DNA of 47,735 nucleotides from CAYSLA01 sp964431685 (lineage in GTDB: Bacteria > Armatimonadota > UBA5829): positions 1 through 47,735 of the forward strand of contig CAYSLA010000007.1 of NCBI GenBank assembly GCA_964431685.1. The letters run 5' to 3'. Below, one piece after another: positions 16,333 through 24,641 of this stretch. Below the pieces are notes generated by a model that worked only from the letters and a program-made list of their open reading frames with translations, was not told the origin of the DNA and ran no database searches. A program made the translations under genes and the position numbers. Within the stretch, counting starts at the first letter, position 1. Each line of letters starts with the position of its first letter.

Positions 16333-17781
16333 ATGAGCTTATTGATCGGCTGGGCCGAAGAAGACGCAACCCCGCAAGGCAAAGTTGACCTGCACGGCCA
16401 ATACTATCATCGCATCTCCGAAGGTACCCATTCCCCACTCACGGTCACCGCCTTGGCGATTCAATCCGAGAATGGAGAACAGGCTACCATAGTGTCTCTG
16501 GAGATTGCAGGGTTCGGTGAAGACTTCCTCGTAGAGTTGCGAGACAGGATACGGATTGCGCTGCCCGACACAGACCATGCAAAAATCTTTCTGAACGCCA
16601 CGCACGTCCACAACGCCCCTGCAATCGACTCAATCACCGGCATCGACTGGCTGAGAGAACTTCCCGATTGTATGCCTGCCAGCGAGTACCGAAGTTTCCT
16701 GCTGGAGCGTGTTGTGGCAGCGATAGGTGCAGCTCGAAGAGGGCTTCGCCCGGCAGGAATCGCATACGGCCTGGGCTCAGCACGCGTTGGGCACTGCCGG
16801 CGTGCGGTGTACGCGAATCAGACCGCTGAGATGTACGGAAGCACCGACCGCAACGATTTCATGGGAATGGAGGGCGGTGAGGACTCAGGGGTGGATCTGC
16901 TCTTTACTTTTGATGAGGACCGAGTCCCTACTGGCGTCATTCTGAACCTGGCTTGCCCCTCGCAAATCATGGAGGCCACGTATCTTGTTTCGTCGGATTT
17001 CATTGGAGAGACGCGCCGTTTGCTCAAGCAGCGTTTCGGCGACGCGTTCCGAACACTTGGCCAGATCAGCGCCGCAGGTTGCCAGTCGCCGCGAGATCTC
17101 ACAAGAAACTACCGGGGCGAACCCGACTTCTGGCACGCTGACGGAGTTGCCGAGATTGGAAAGAGACTTGCGGAGGCCGTCGAAGGAGCTTGCCTTTCGG
17201 CGTCAGGCCAAGTCGTGTTGAATCCGGTAATGAAACATACTGTGAAGCGAGTGTCTCTCCCTCGGCGTCGTGCTTCCTATAGCGACTACCGCGAAGCCAA
17301 GGCTAATCTCGCCAAGCTCACTGCGATTCTGCCGGAAGAAGAGGCCTACAAGCAGTTCTGCGAAGAGGTTAAACAGAACGAAGCCATAACCGGACGTCCA
17401 GGCCCTTACGACAGTAAGCTGCATCACTTTGTGCTGATACAGAACAACCTGGCCGTTGTCAAGCGATTTGAAACCCAGGACAGTATGCCTCGATATGACT
17501 TTGAGATGCACGTTCTGCGGTTGGGTGACGTGGTCTTCGTCACCAATCCATTCGAGCTCTATCTGGAGTTTGGACACCGGATCAAAGCGCGCAGTGCGGC
17601 GCAGCAAACATTTGTCGTGCAACTCTCCTGCGGGTCGGGCGGCTATCTGCCATCGGCACGCGCTGAGCAACTCGGCGGCTATGGAGGTCTTATCATTAAC
17701 GGCGAGGTCGGATCCGACGGAGGTGCGCTTCTAGTCGACGTAAGTGTTGAGGAGATAGCTGCCCAGTGGAGGCAATCGTGA
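16333..17781 (+). CDS. Neutral/alkaline ceramidase-like N-terminal domain protein
   Basis: The 482-residue protein begins GWAEEDATP and has the zinc-ligand segment NATHVHNAP (88-96), matching the THTHSGP-type motif of neutral ceramidases. True neutral ceramidases are longer, secreted and hydrolyse the ceramide amide; this one has no signal peptide and lacks the C-terminal Ig-like domain, so it is a cytosolic family member with a different, unknown substrate. It is coupled through GTGA to a sugar kinase and an isomerase-like gene, so a sugar or amide-sugar substrate is more plausible than a sphingolipid. The closest A/G-rich run lies about 14 nt before the ATG, so the ribosome site is poor. 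Confidence 0.82.
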   Translation: MSLLIGWAEEDATPQGKVDLHGQYYHRISEGTHSPLTVTALAIQSENGEQATIVSLEIAGFGEDFLVELRDRIRIALPDTDHAKIFLNATHVHNAPAIDSITGIDWLRELPDCMPASEYRSFLLERVVAAIGAARRGLRPAGIAYGLGSARVGHCRRAVYANQTAEMYGSTDRNDFMGMEGGEDSGVDLLFTFDEDRVPTGVILNLACPSQIMEATYLVSSDFIGETRRLLKQRFGDAFRTLGQISAAGCQSPRDLTRNYRGEPDFWHADGVAEIGKRLAEAVEGACLSASGQVVLNPVMKHTVKRVSLPRRRASYSDYREAKANLAKLTAILPEEEAYKQFCEEVKQNEAITGRPGPYDSKLHHFVLIQNNLAVVKRFETQDSMPRYDFEMHVLRLGDVVFVTNPFELYLEFGHRIKARSAAQQTFVVQLSCGSGGYLPSARAEQLGGYGGLIINGEVGSDGGALLVDVSVEEIAAQWRQS

Positions 17782-18923
17782 AGCGCTTTCGTGCACCGAG
17801 CACCCTGGACGCAGTAGTAGCGGGTTACCTTGGAGTTGATCTTACTCCAGGTTTCAGCCCGGATCGCCAGGTGGTCTCGTTCTCGGAGCTCTTCCGTCCT
17901 GGCAAGCTCATCGAGACAGAAGGGCTGGGCATATCGCTGGGCGGAGTGGTCGCTAACACCGGTCTCGCGATGCGACGGTTCGGGCGGAAAGTGGAGCTGA
18001 TGGGATGCGTGGGACACGACCCTCTGGGCGACCTTGCACTCTCTCTGCTCTCGCAGGCCGGGGTGAGTGGTGGGATCAGCCGGAAACACGGGGTTAGCAC
18101 TTCCTATGGTTTGGTCATCGCACCTCCTGGTCTGGATCGCATATTTCTCGAGGACGCTGGCTGCAACCGTACATACACCGCGAGTGATATAGACTATGGC
18201 CGCGTTGTCGAGGCCCGGCTCTTTCACTTTGGCTATCCGCCGCTTATGGAGGCACTGTGGAGGGACTGCGGATCAGGACTGCTGCCACTTCTGTCCAGAG
18301 CGAGAGCCGTGGGCGCAGCGGTCTCACTGGATATGACCCTGCCTGACCCACAGAGCCCCGCAGGAAGTGCGAACTGGCGAGCCATCCTGGCGAACGTTCT
18401 CCCGTCAGTCGATATCTTCACACCCAGCATTGAGGAAATCCTGTTCATGCTCGAACCGGACAACTTCGCACGAATAGCGGCAGGCACTGGCGACTCTGAT
18501 ATGATTGACGAGATTCCCGACGAAACATATCCGCGTCTGGCGGAGCGCATCCTGACAATGGGTGTCAAGGTGGTCATGATCAAGGCTGGGCATCGCGGAG
18601 CCTATCTGCGCACGGGATATCTCACTTCCCTGTCCGCGGAGGCTTCACCGCTAGGCTTGAATGACCTGGACGGGTGCCCGCAGGGCGAATGGATACCGCC
18701 GTTTCCCGCGGAGCCTGACCGGATTCGCAACGCCTGTGGTGCCGGTGACTGCGCGATCGCCGGATTTCTTTCCGCTCTGCTTAGCGGCGAGAGCATCAGG
18801 AAAGCAGCAACGTACGCTATGCTCGCGGGACGTGATAACCTCTACGGAGAGGACACTCTGTCGGGTCTGCGGGAGTGGTCGCAGATGACAGACGAGATTA
18901 GAGAAATGGGAGAAACACTGTGA
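17778..18923 (+). CDS. PfkB/ribokinase-family carbohydrate kinase
   Basis: The 381-residue protein carries both PfkB signatures: GGVVANTG (55-62) near the N-terminus, for substrate binding, and NACGAGD (318-324), whose last Asp is the catalytic base, followed by a helix. These enzymes phosphorylate a sugar hydroxyl with ATP in the cytosol. The start is GTG at 17778, overlapping the upstream TGA as GTGA with GTGGAGG five bases before; a GTG at 17766 is an alternative but lies in that ribosome site. The family is usually about 300-340 residues, so there are extra loops. Together with the isomerase-like gene next to it, it suggests catabolism of an unusual pentose or deoxy-hexose. Confidence 0.93.
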   Translation: MKRFRAPSTLDAVVAGYLGVDLTPGFSPDRQVVSFSELFRPGKLIETEGLGISLGGVVANTGLAMRRFGRKVELMGCVGHDPLGDLALSLLSQAGVSGGISRKHGVSTSYGLVIAPPGLDRIFLEDAGCNRTYTASDIDYGRVVEARLFHFGYPPLMEALWRDCGSGLLPLLSRARAVGAAVSLDMTLPDPQSPAGSANWRAILANVLPSVDIFTPSIEEILFMLEPDNFARIAAGTGDSDMIDEIPDETYPRLAERILTMGVKVVMIKAGHRGAYLRTGYLTSLSAEASPLGLNDLDGCPQGEWIPPFPAEPDRIRNACGAGDCAIAGFLSALLSGESIRKAATYAMLAGRDNLYGEDTLSGLREWSQMTDEIREMGETL

Positions 18924-20278
18924 ATAGAGTCATTGCCGGATTTGTCGGGTTTGGCGAGGTCAACACGCCTCGTGAGTTTATTGATGGGCGGTGCGAAGAG
19001 GCCGCGCGGCTACTGGAGCAACAGGGGATCGAGCTGGTTAAGACCGATCCGGTCAGCGACGATGTTGACGGCGCTCAGGCGCAGAGAGCAGTCCGAGAAC
19101 TGAAAGCTGGTCCCGAGTTCGATGTCTTGATCGTGTGCGTGGCCGGTTGGATCCCATCTTGGGCTGTCTTTTCAGTCATTGAGCCGTTCAAGCACAAACC
19201 AATCGTGCTCTGGGGGCTGAGCGGTTGGCAGGAAGGTTCGCGGTTTGTGACGACCGCTGATCAGGCGGGCACCACGGCACTCCGCAAACCCATGGCAGAC
19301 ATGGGCTACACATTCAAGTATGTGGTTACGTACCGTGGTCAGTCTCCACGAGTTGCAGAGGCCGTCAGCTATGCCAAAGCCGCAAACGCCGCTGCCTGGC
19401 TAAAGAGTGCCCGAATTGGCATGGCCGGATACCGTGACATGCGCCTATATGGAACCCTCTATGATGGCGTGTCGCTCAAGTCTACGATCGGGCCTGAGAT
19501 CGAACATTTCGAGCTGCTGGAACTGGCGCAACTGATGGAGAAGGTTGACCGCGCCGAGGTCTCACGACTGGCAAAGGAAATTCGTGAGCGCTGGGTCTTT
19601 GTGCGCGACCCCAGACCGGGTACGATTGAGAAATCCGTGGAGCTCTATCTGGCAATTCGAGCCAAGATCGAGGAACGCGGCTATCAGGGCTTTTCATACA
19701 ACGATGTTGATGGTATCAAGAAGCTCCTTGGATTTGCGCCCGCTGGGGCGATGACGCTTCTTCACGACGAACTGGCCATTTCTTCTGTGCCTGAGAACGA
19801 CAGCCTTGGCGCAGTCACTCAGATGATGGTCATGGCTGTGACAGGACAGACGGCTGCCTATCTGGAGTTCTACGAGTTTCTCGAAGACGGAGCATTGATG
19901 GGTGTGCCTGACTACGTGCCTGCCGCAATTGTCGACGGCAAGGTCACTGTCATGCCCAATGCTTTTGGAGGCTTCGGTGAGGGATTGCTGAATGTCTCGA
20001 AGCTCAGAACCGGCATCGTCACCATCGCCAGACTTGGATGCGTCGGCGACTGGTATCAAATGCACATCACCAATGCGGATGCGCGCTCACCGATGCCGTG
20101 GGAAGAAGCTGGCTGGGCACCGCCTGCTCCGCAATTGCCTAGCTTGGAATTGGTCTTCGACTACCCGGTAGAGGACTTCGTGCAGAAGGTAATGAGCCAG
20201 CACTATATCATCTCCTATGGAGATAACCGGGCGGCACTAACCGATCTGTGTGCGATACTCGGCGTTGACGTGGTCTGA
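18920..20278 (+). CDS. L-fucose/L-arabinose isomerase family-like protein
   Basis: The 452-residue protein has the layout of the FucI/AraA-like superfamily: an N-terminal Rossmann-like half (VIAGFVGFG..., FDVLIVCVAGWIPSW, KPIVLWGLSGWQ), a middle helical part and a C-terminal beta-barrel (about 330-450). Members interconvert aldoses and ketoses with Mn2+. I cannot place the metal ligands with confidence, so catalytic activity is unproven. The GTG start overlaps the kinase stop as GTGA. As the last gene of a three-gene coupled operon with a ceramidase-like protein and a PfkB kinase, it most likely feeds the kinase with a ketose. Confidence 0.82.
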   Translation: MNRVIAGFVGFGEVNTPREFIDGRCEEAARLLEQQGIELVKTDPVSDDVDGAQAQRAVRELKAGPEFDVLIVCVAGWIPSWAVFSVIEPFKHKPIVLWGLSGWQEGSRFVTTADQAGTTALRKPMADMGYTFKYVVTYRGQSPRVAEAVSYAKAANAAAWLKSARIGMAGYRDMRLYGTLYDGVSLKSTIGPEIEHFELLELAQLMEKVDRAEVSRLAKEIRERWVFVRDPRPGTIEKSVELYLAIRAKIEERGYQGFSYNDVDGIKKLLGFAPAGAMTLLHDELAISSVPENDSLGAVTQMMVMAVTGQTAAYLEFYEFLEDGALMGVPDYVPAAIVDGKVTVMPNAFGGFGEGLLNVSKLRTGIVTIARLGCVGDWYQMHITNADARSPMPWEEAGWAPPAPQLPSLELVFDYPVEDFVQKVMSQHYIISYGDNRAALTDLCAILGVDVV

Positions 20279-20362
20279 GAGAGTCCGGAACACATAACCC
20301 AAGGTCTCGCTCGATGCGGTCGGGCCGAACGCTCAAGCGTTGCAGCCGCGGATGAGAAACAA

Positions 20363-21763
20363 TCAGGCGGCTGCACGCAGTTTGTAAGAGAGAACCCTGA
20401 TCTGGTCGCGGTACTTCGCTACCGTTCTGCGGGCAATGTGCACGCCCTGCATCGATAGACGCTGGGCAATCTCGTTGTCGGTGAGAGATTCGGATGACGT
20501 CTCAACTATCTGTTTGATCAAGTTGCGCACGGGCATTGCGGAGTCGAAGAAGACTTGGAAAGGCACAACTTCACCGGCAGGAAGCCTGCAGTACTTGTCA
20601 GAGAGCGCCCTGCATACCGTTGATTCGTGGACTCCTATGGCAGCGGCCACGTCTTTCTGGCGAAGCGCTTTCATCCCGCTTGCTCCAATTTCGAGAAAAC
20701 CCTTCTGACACTCCGCCAGGTAGGTTGCAACCCTGGCAAGAGTCTGTTTGCGCAGGCTGATGGCATCCAGTATCGTGCGTACCCGTTCCACGTGTTCGCG
20801 GACGTGTTTCGCGTCGCAGGCACTGATCGTCCGATCCCCAGACTCCGCAGCCTGATTCAGTTCGGCGTAGGTTTCGTCGACCTTAACAACGCTCCCCAGT
20901 GTGTCAACCACCTCCGCCGTGAAAGAGCCTCCACAGCGATGGAAGATGACATCCGGGACGATCGCCCCTGATGTGTCCGGGGCCAGCTCGCGAAATGGTG
21001 CCGTGTAGAGAGAAGACGGGTTAGGGGTTACTCGCTCGCGGATCAGCTCCGCCGCGTCCGCGACAAGACCCGGACTGATCCTGGTTCGAGAGGCCACGGC
21101 TTTCAGTCTCCGCCGCGAGAAGTCGTCCCAGCACTCCCTGAGTATCCGTTCGGCGGCACACACAACGGGATCGTTCTGGTCAAGAGCGTTTAGCTGCAAG
21201 AGCAGACACTCCTGGAGATTGCGGGCGCAAATGCCGGGAGGATCGAAAAGCTGAAGTCTGTTCAGCATATCCTCGATTTCGGGCACGGCCGCGGCGAAGA
21301 CCTCCGCGGTTTCGTAGAGGGACTCACGAAAGTAGCCGTCTTCGTCCAGCGACTCAATGATATAGTTGGCAATCCGAAGCTGCCTGCCGCTAAACGCCAT
21401 CCCGGCCTGCTCCTTGAGATAGTCCGTCAGGCTCTTTCCGGCCGCCACAGTCCCAAATGGGTCAAACACATTTTCGGCAAGGCTGGCGAACGAGCGCTCC
21501 AGATGCTCACGTTCCGTGGATGCCTTGATCTGAACTCCGCGGCTGCCCGCGCTCCCGCATACCGGACATACGGCCAGACTGCTCAGGAATCCGCATACGC
21601 CGCACCGCGCGTTCTCTTCAACGCTGAGCGCAGGGTTTTCCATCGCCTCTGTTTGGATAAACTCCTGCAGTTCCAAAGAACCCATGTTGAGAATTGCGTT
21701 AGCCTGAATCTGGATGGGGATAGTTCTAATCTGTTGGCTCTGGTTGGAGGACAACTTCTGCAT
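20363..21763 (-). CDS. rpoN: RNA polymerase sigma-54 factor with a zinc-ribbon-like insert
   Basis: The 466-residue protein has region I (LELQEFIQTEAMENPAL within 30-46), a core-binding domain, an HTH region and the diagnostic RpoN box ARRTVAKYR (444-452). It directs transcription from -24/-12 promoters with enhancer-binding ATPases. Between region I and the core-binding domain it carries four cysteines, C54-x2-C57 and C66-x2-C69, the spacing of a zinc ribbon, which canonical RpoN lacks. No good ribosome site precedes the ATG at 21763. It follows the inactive polymerase gene on the same strand by 131 nt, and may be partly read from its promoter. I found no convincing sigma-54 promoter in the window. 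Confidence 0.95.
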   Translation of the reverse strand: MQKLSSNQSQQIRTIPIQIQANAILNMGSLELQEFIQTEAMENPALSVEENARCGVCGFLSSLAVCPVCGSAGSRGVQIKASTEREHLERSFASLAENVFDPFGTVAAGKSLTDYLKEQAGMAFSGRQLRIANYIIESLDEDGYFRESLYETAEVFAAAVPEIEDMLNRLQLFDPPGICARNLQECLLLQLNALDQNDPVVCAAERILRECWDDFSRRRLKAVASRTRISPGLVADAAELIRERVTPNPSSLYTAPFRELAPDTSGAIVPDVIFHRCGGSFTAEVVDTLGSVVKVDETYAELNQAAESGDRTISACDAKHVREHVERVRTILDAISLRKQTLARVATYLAECQKGFLEIGASGMKALRQKDVAAAIGVHESTVCRALSDKYCRLPAGEVVPFQVFFDSAMPVRNLIKQIVETSSESLTDNEIAQRLSMQGVHIARRTVAKYRDQIRVLSYKLRAAA

Positions 21764-21858
21764 AGTCTAGGTGGACAACCTCTCTCTTTTCCGTGTTCTA
21801 CACCTCGATTATTGGCTGAGTGGCCCTGCTTCTTGAGCAGCTTTTGAAGGAAGAATAG

Positions 21859-21894
21859 GTCCTATACGACCTATGCGATCTATAAGACCTATAA
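21859..21894. repeat. Four-unit 9-bp tandem repeat
   Basis: Four consecutive nonamers, GTCCTATAC, GACCTATGC, GATCTATAA and GACCTATAA, fill 36 bp exactly up to the stop codon of the polymerase-like gene. They lie between that gene and rpoN. The unit drifts by one or two bases per copy, as in microsatellite-like arrays. Confidence 0.7.
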
Positions 21895-23076
21895 TCATTT
21901 GCGACGCTCTCTTAGGCACGTGACGAGCGAGGCAACACCTATCGCATCGTCGCCAAAGCGCTCGCGGATGATATCCACGGTACGCTCGATCTTCTGGTTG
22001 CGTTCGCGCTCTCCAATAAGAGACAGTTGGCTGCAGTCGCCACGTACCAGATCGGAGAAGAGCACCCTCACTCCGCATATCTCAACACCTTCATTCATCT
22101 GCCGGTAGAGCAGATTCCGGAGCGTCTGCAGAATGGTGTATGGCGAGTCTGTTGGAGTTTTGAACCTCGCAGACGAAGGCCTGGGAATGCTTCGAGGCGA
22201 GCCAACCCGAAGATCCAGCGTCACTTCCGATGCCAGAACAAAACGCTTTCTGAGTCTGCTGCAAGCTTCACAAGCAACAACGCCAAGGCATTCCTCTACA
22301 GCAAACGGCTCATCGACGGCGTGTTCCAGCACGCGTTCGATTGTAACAATGTCCGGAGGATATCCGTTCTTCACCCGGGCAAAGTCGATGCCCACGGCTT
22401 CCATCCCAAGACGAATGCCGGTCTCTCCAAACTGCCGCACAAGCAGCTTCTCAGATATTGCCGCCAGCTCACCAATCCGACTGATACCGAGTCCCGTCAG
22501 ACGTTTGAGAATCCGGGGCGTGACTGACGGCAGAAGCCCGACATCAAGCCCAGCAAGGAATCCTCGCTCAAATCCCGGTCTCACAGACACAAAAGGCCTC
22601 ATAAGCGAAGACGCGATCTTCGCCACGAGTTTGTTCGTTGCGCAGCCGATATATACGGGCACACCGACAGCCCCCAGTACACCGTCCGATACTCCGGCAC
22701 AGATGTTCGCCAAGCTCCCAAACAGCCGCCTGCAACCAGTAACATCAATAAATGCGGCACCGAGGGCTTCCGGCTCCACAAGTGGGCTGTATGTCGACAG
22801 AACATCGAACACCGAGTTGGACGCTGCGGCGTAACTCGCGCGATCATACCGAACAGCAACCGCCTCCGGGCACGCACGCAGCGCTCTCCGCACGATCATG
22901 CCTTTCCTCACTCCCGAAAGCGTAGCCTCACGCGATGCCGACACGACCACTCCGATGCCGTTAGCTCGCGCGTCCGCCACGATCACAGGCCTGCCGGCAA
23001 GCTCGGGGGTCCGCTTCTGCTCGATCAGAGCGGGAAACTGGCCGGTGTTTATGTGCAGAATAGTCCGGTGGAGCAT
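21895..23076 (-). CDS. Catalytically inactive Y-family DNA polymerase homologue (ImuB-like role)
   Basis: The 393-residue protein aligns by eye with DNA polymerase IV/ImuB throughout. The first catalytic motif, normally HIDMDAFF, reads HINTGQFP (8-15), and the second, normally SIDEAFLDVT, reads ALGAAFIDVT (104-113). All three metal-binding carboxylates are therefore lost (N10, G106, A107), so no nucleotidyl transfer is expected. It keeps a likely clamp-binding motif, QLSLIG, and the usual C-terminal RERFG helix. Loss of these residues with retention of clamp binding is the property of ImuB, the SOS adaptor for DnaE2, although no imuA or dnaE2 is in view and the length is that of Pol IV. The ATG at 23076 has no ribosome site and is almost at the predicted transcription start. 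Confidence 0.88.
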   Translation of the reverse strand: MLHRTILHINTGQFPALIEQKRTPELAGRPVIVADARANGIGVVVSASREATLSGVRKGMIVRRALRACPEAVAVRYDRASYAAASNSVFDVLSTYSPLVEPEALGAAFIDVTGCRRLFGSLANICAGVSDGVLGAVGVPVYIGCATNKLVAKIASSLMRPFVSVRPGFERGFLAGLDVGLLPSVTPRILKRLTGLGISRIGELAAISEKLLVRQFGETGIRLGMEAVGIDFARVKNGYPPDIVTIERVLEHAVDEPFAVEECLGVVACEACSRLRKRFVLASEVTLDLRVGSPRSIPRPSSARFKTPTDSPYTILQTLRNLLYRQMNEGVEICGVRVLFSDLVRGDCSQLSLIGERERNQKIERTVDIIRERFGDDAIGVASLVTCLRERRK

Positions 23077-23085
23077 AACAACTAC

Positions 23086-23115
23086 ATTATGCACTATCGA
23101 ACATATGTTTGTCAA
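23086..23115 (-). promoter_or_regulatory. Sigma-70-type promoter of the polymerase-like gene
   Basis: Read on the minus strand, TTGACA (23115-23110) is followed after 18 nt by CATAAT (23091-23086). The expected start of transcription is near 23079, three bases from the ATG, so the mRNA would be essentially leaderless. A LexA-type box fills part of the spacer and overlaps the last bases of the -35 element. Confidence 0.65.
23098..23111. promoter_or_regulatory. LexA (SOS) box of the Gram-positive type
   Basis: CGAACATATGTTTG matches the Bacillus/actinobacterial LexA consensus CGAAC-N4-GTTyG closely; the inverted halves CGAAC/GTTTG flank ATAT. It lies between the -35 and -10 of the promoter for the Y-family homologue, where repressor binding would block polymerase. 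DNA-damage induction is inferred. No lexA is in the window. Confidence 0.72.
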
Positions 23116-23402
23116 TAGGATTCGGGAGTTGAAGGACGTAGGAGAGCAGTTCAATGTGCTCCGGTGCCTCACCCTGTCACGTCGCAGCAAGGAAAGAAGC
23201 CTCCCGTTCTCGGCACGTCCGATCGCTTTCCCAGCATGCCGTCATCAAAACTGCCGTGTTTGACGGCGATCAAGGAATGTCGAGATTGTACACCCAGCCA
23301 TAAGGGAAAGCCGGATTATCTCTATAGAGTCTCTTCCGGTATCAGGCAATCACCTCCGGCACAGGTAACGAACGGAAAAGTGGGCTGCGGCCGCAAATAT
23401 GG

Positions 23403-23431
23403 TTGACTTCGGAGCAGTAGAATTGCATACT
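23403..23431 (+). promoter_or_regulatory. Candidate promoter of the DUF1284 gene
   Basis: TTGACT (23403-23408), a 17-nt spacer and CATACT (23426-23431) match a sigma-70 promoter moderately. Transcription would begin near 23438, leaving a leader of about 150 nt before the ATG at 23589. Confidence 0.45.
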
Positions 23432-23588
23432 AGAGAAGGCGGGCCGAATGATCAGCTTGCGAACGGCAAGCCCGGATCCTGTATGAGTAATCTCGGGCTA
23501 TCTGCCTCGCTGGCCATGCGACCAGTCAATCGCATCGGCACTCACATACTGGACGTGCCGATGAAGAGCTAGCGCACGGAGACGGACA

Positions 23589-24641
23589 ATGGACAACGTA
23601 TTCGAGGTCAGAGCCCATCATCTGCTGTGTGCGTTCTGCGCGGCCGCAGGATGTGAACACACCCCAGCAGGGAAGAACGTCACCGATACTCTGATAGGCG
23701 CTTTCAACGCCAACCCCTGCCTGCCCGTCAGCCTGAGTGCCGACGTCGATCTGGCTCGCGTCCCCTATGCAGATGTCGATTCGGCAGACGAGCAAATATC
23801 GGAACCGGAGTTCCGAAACGGGAAGCAGGACTACGCCGGAAGAATGCGGGATCTTGAAGTCCTGAGCAGACTGGGCCTCCAGCCTCATTCCGTCAATTCC
23901 GCATTCGATATCGTGCGGCTGATGTTCAGGAACATCAACAGCCTTGAGGGCATATGCTTCTACAGCGTCGAACCGACTACTGACTGGCCCGAGTGCCCGA
24001 ATGCGAGGCTGGACTCGTTCAAGGAGCTGAGCACCGAGGCTTTTGATGATTACTATTCCCTCCGCCTCTGCCGCAAGCTTGGTAGAGAGTTTGAGGGAAG
24101 AGGGCCGTATTGTCTCATGCCTATCAGAGACACCGCGGCGATGGACCGGGCCAAGAAGAATTCGTGCGAGGCAATTGCAGAAGCCAACAGGCTGTTCATC
24201 AGGCCGCATCACCTGCTTTGTCTGTGCTGCCTGTTTGGTGGCAACGGTATGGACAGTCCCCTCGAAGAAGATAACCTGGTTGAGATCGCGGCAAAGATAC
24301 GCAAGGAGCCGGAGATACCAGTTACACTGGTGGAGGGTTGTTGCATGGTGTGTGACCCATGTCCGGCGTTCGATCCTGAGCGGCACATGTGCCATTTCAT
24401 GTTCGTAAAGGACCAGTTGAAGGACCTGAAGGTTCTGCATAGGCTGGGGCTTCCGCCCGGTGCCACTCTCCCCGCCCGTAACCTGTTCAATCTACTCTAC
24501 GAAAAGGTCAACTCGACGAGCGAGATCTGCGGCCCGGTAGCAACGAGCGAGCACTCTTTGATGTGGGCGCCCTGTGGCAACGGCGGCAGCGGAAACTACG
24601 ACCGGGCACGCTCAGCCGGATTTCCGACGAATGATCAGTAG
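23589..24641 (+). CDS. Tandem DUF1284 cysteine-rich protein
   Basis: DUF1284 proteins are usually a single module beginning with RxHHLLC. This 350-residue protein has two: RAHHLLC (8-14) and RPHHLLCLCC (205-214), each followed by further cysteines (for example CCMVCDPC and ERHMC in the second half). The His/Cys content points to metal or Fe-S binding, which is an inference; the family's role is unknown. The two halves share the ending DLEVLSRLGL.../DLKVLHRLGL.... The gene stands alone on its strand, and its 3' end overlaps the converging SGNH fragment by 30 nt. Confidence 0.8.
   Translation: MDNVFEVRAHHLLCAFCAAAGCEHTPAGKNVTDTLIGAFNANPCLPVSLSADVDLARVPYADVDSADEQISEPEFRNGKQDYAGRMRDLEVLSRLGLQPHSVNSAFDIVRLMFRNINSLEGICFYSVEPTTDWPECPNARLDSFKELSTEAFDDYYSLRLCRKLGREFEGRGPYCLMPIRDTAAMDRAKKNSCEAIAEANRLFIRPHHLLCLCCLFGGNGMDSPLEEDNLVEIAAKIRKEPEIPVTLVEGCCMVCDPCPAFDPERHMCHFMFVKDQLKDLKVLHRLGLPPGATLPARNLFNLLYEKVNSTSEICGPVATSEHSLMWAPCGNGGSGNYDRARSAGFPTNDQ

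Larger units (their letters stand above)
23077..23588. other. Divergent intergenic region of 512 nt
   Basis: The left end holds the SOS-type promoter of the polymerase-like gene, and 23403-23431 holds a candidate promoter for the DUF1284 gene. Between them (about 23116-23400) are only short frames without ribosome sites or motifs, and no hairpin of note. Confidence 0.5.

Noticed and set aside
20328..20341. AACGCT-CA-AGCGTT palindrome between the isomerase-like gene and rpoN as terminator
   Set aside because: A six-base stem with a two-base loop and no T-run is too weak to support a terminator.
23526..24440. 304-residue minus-strand frame opposite the DUF1284 gene
   Set aside because: It is an antisense shadow; the plus strand has the two HHLLC modules.
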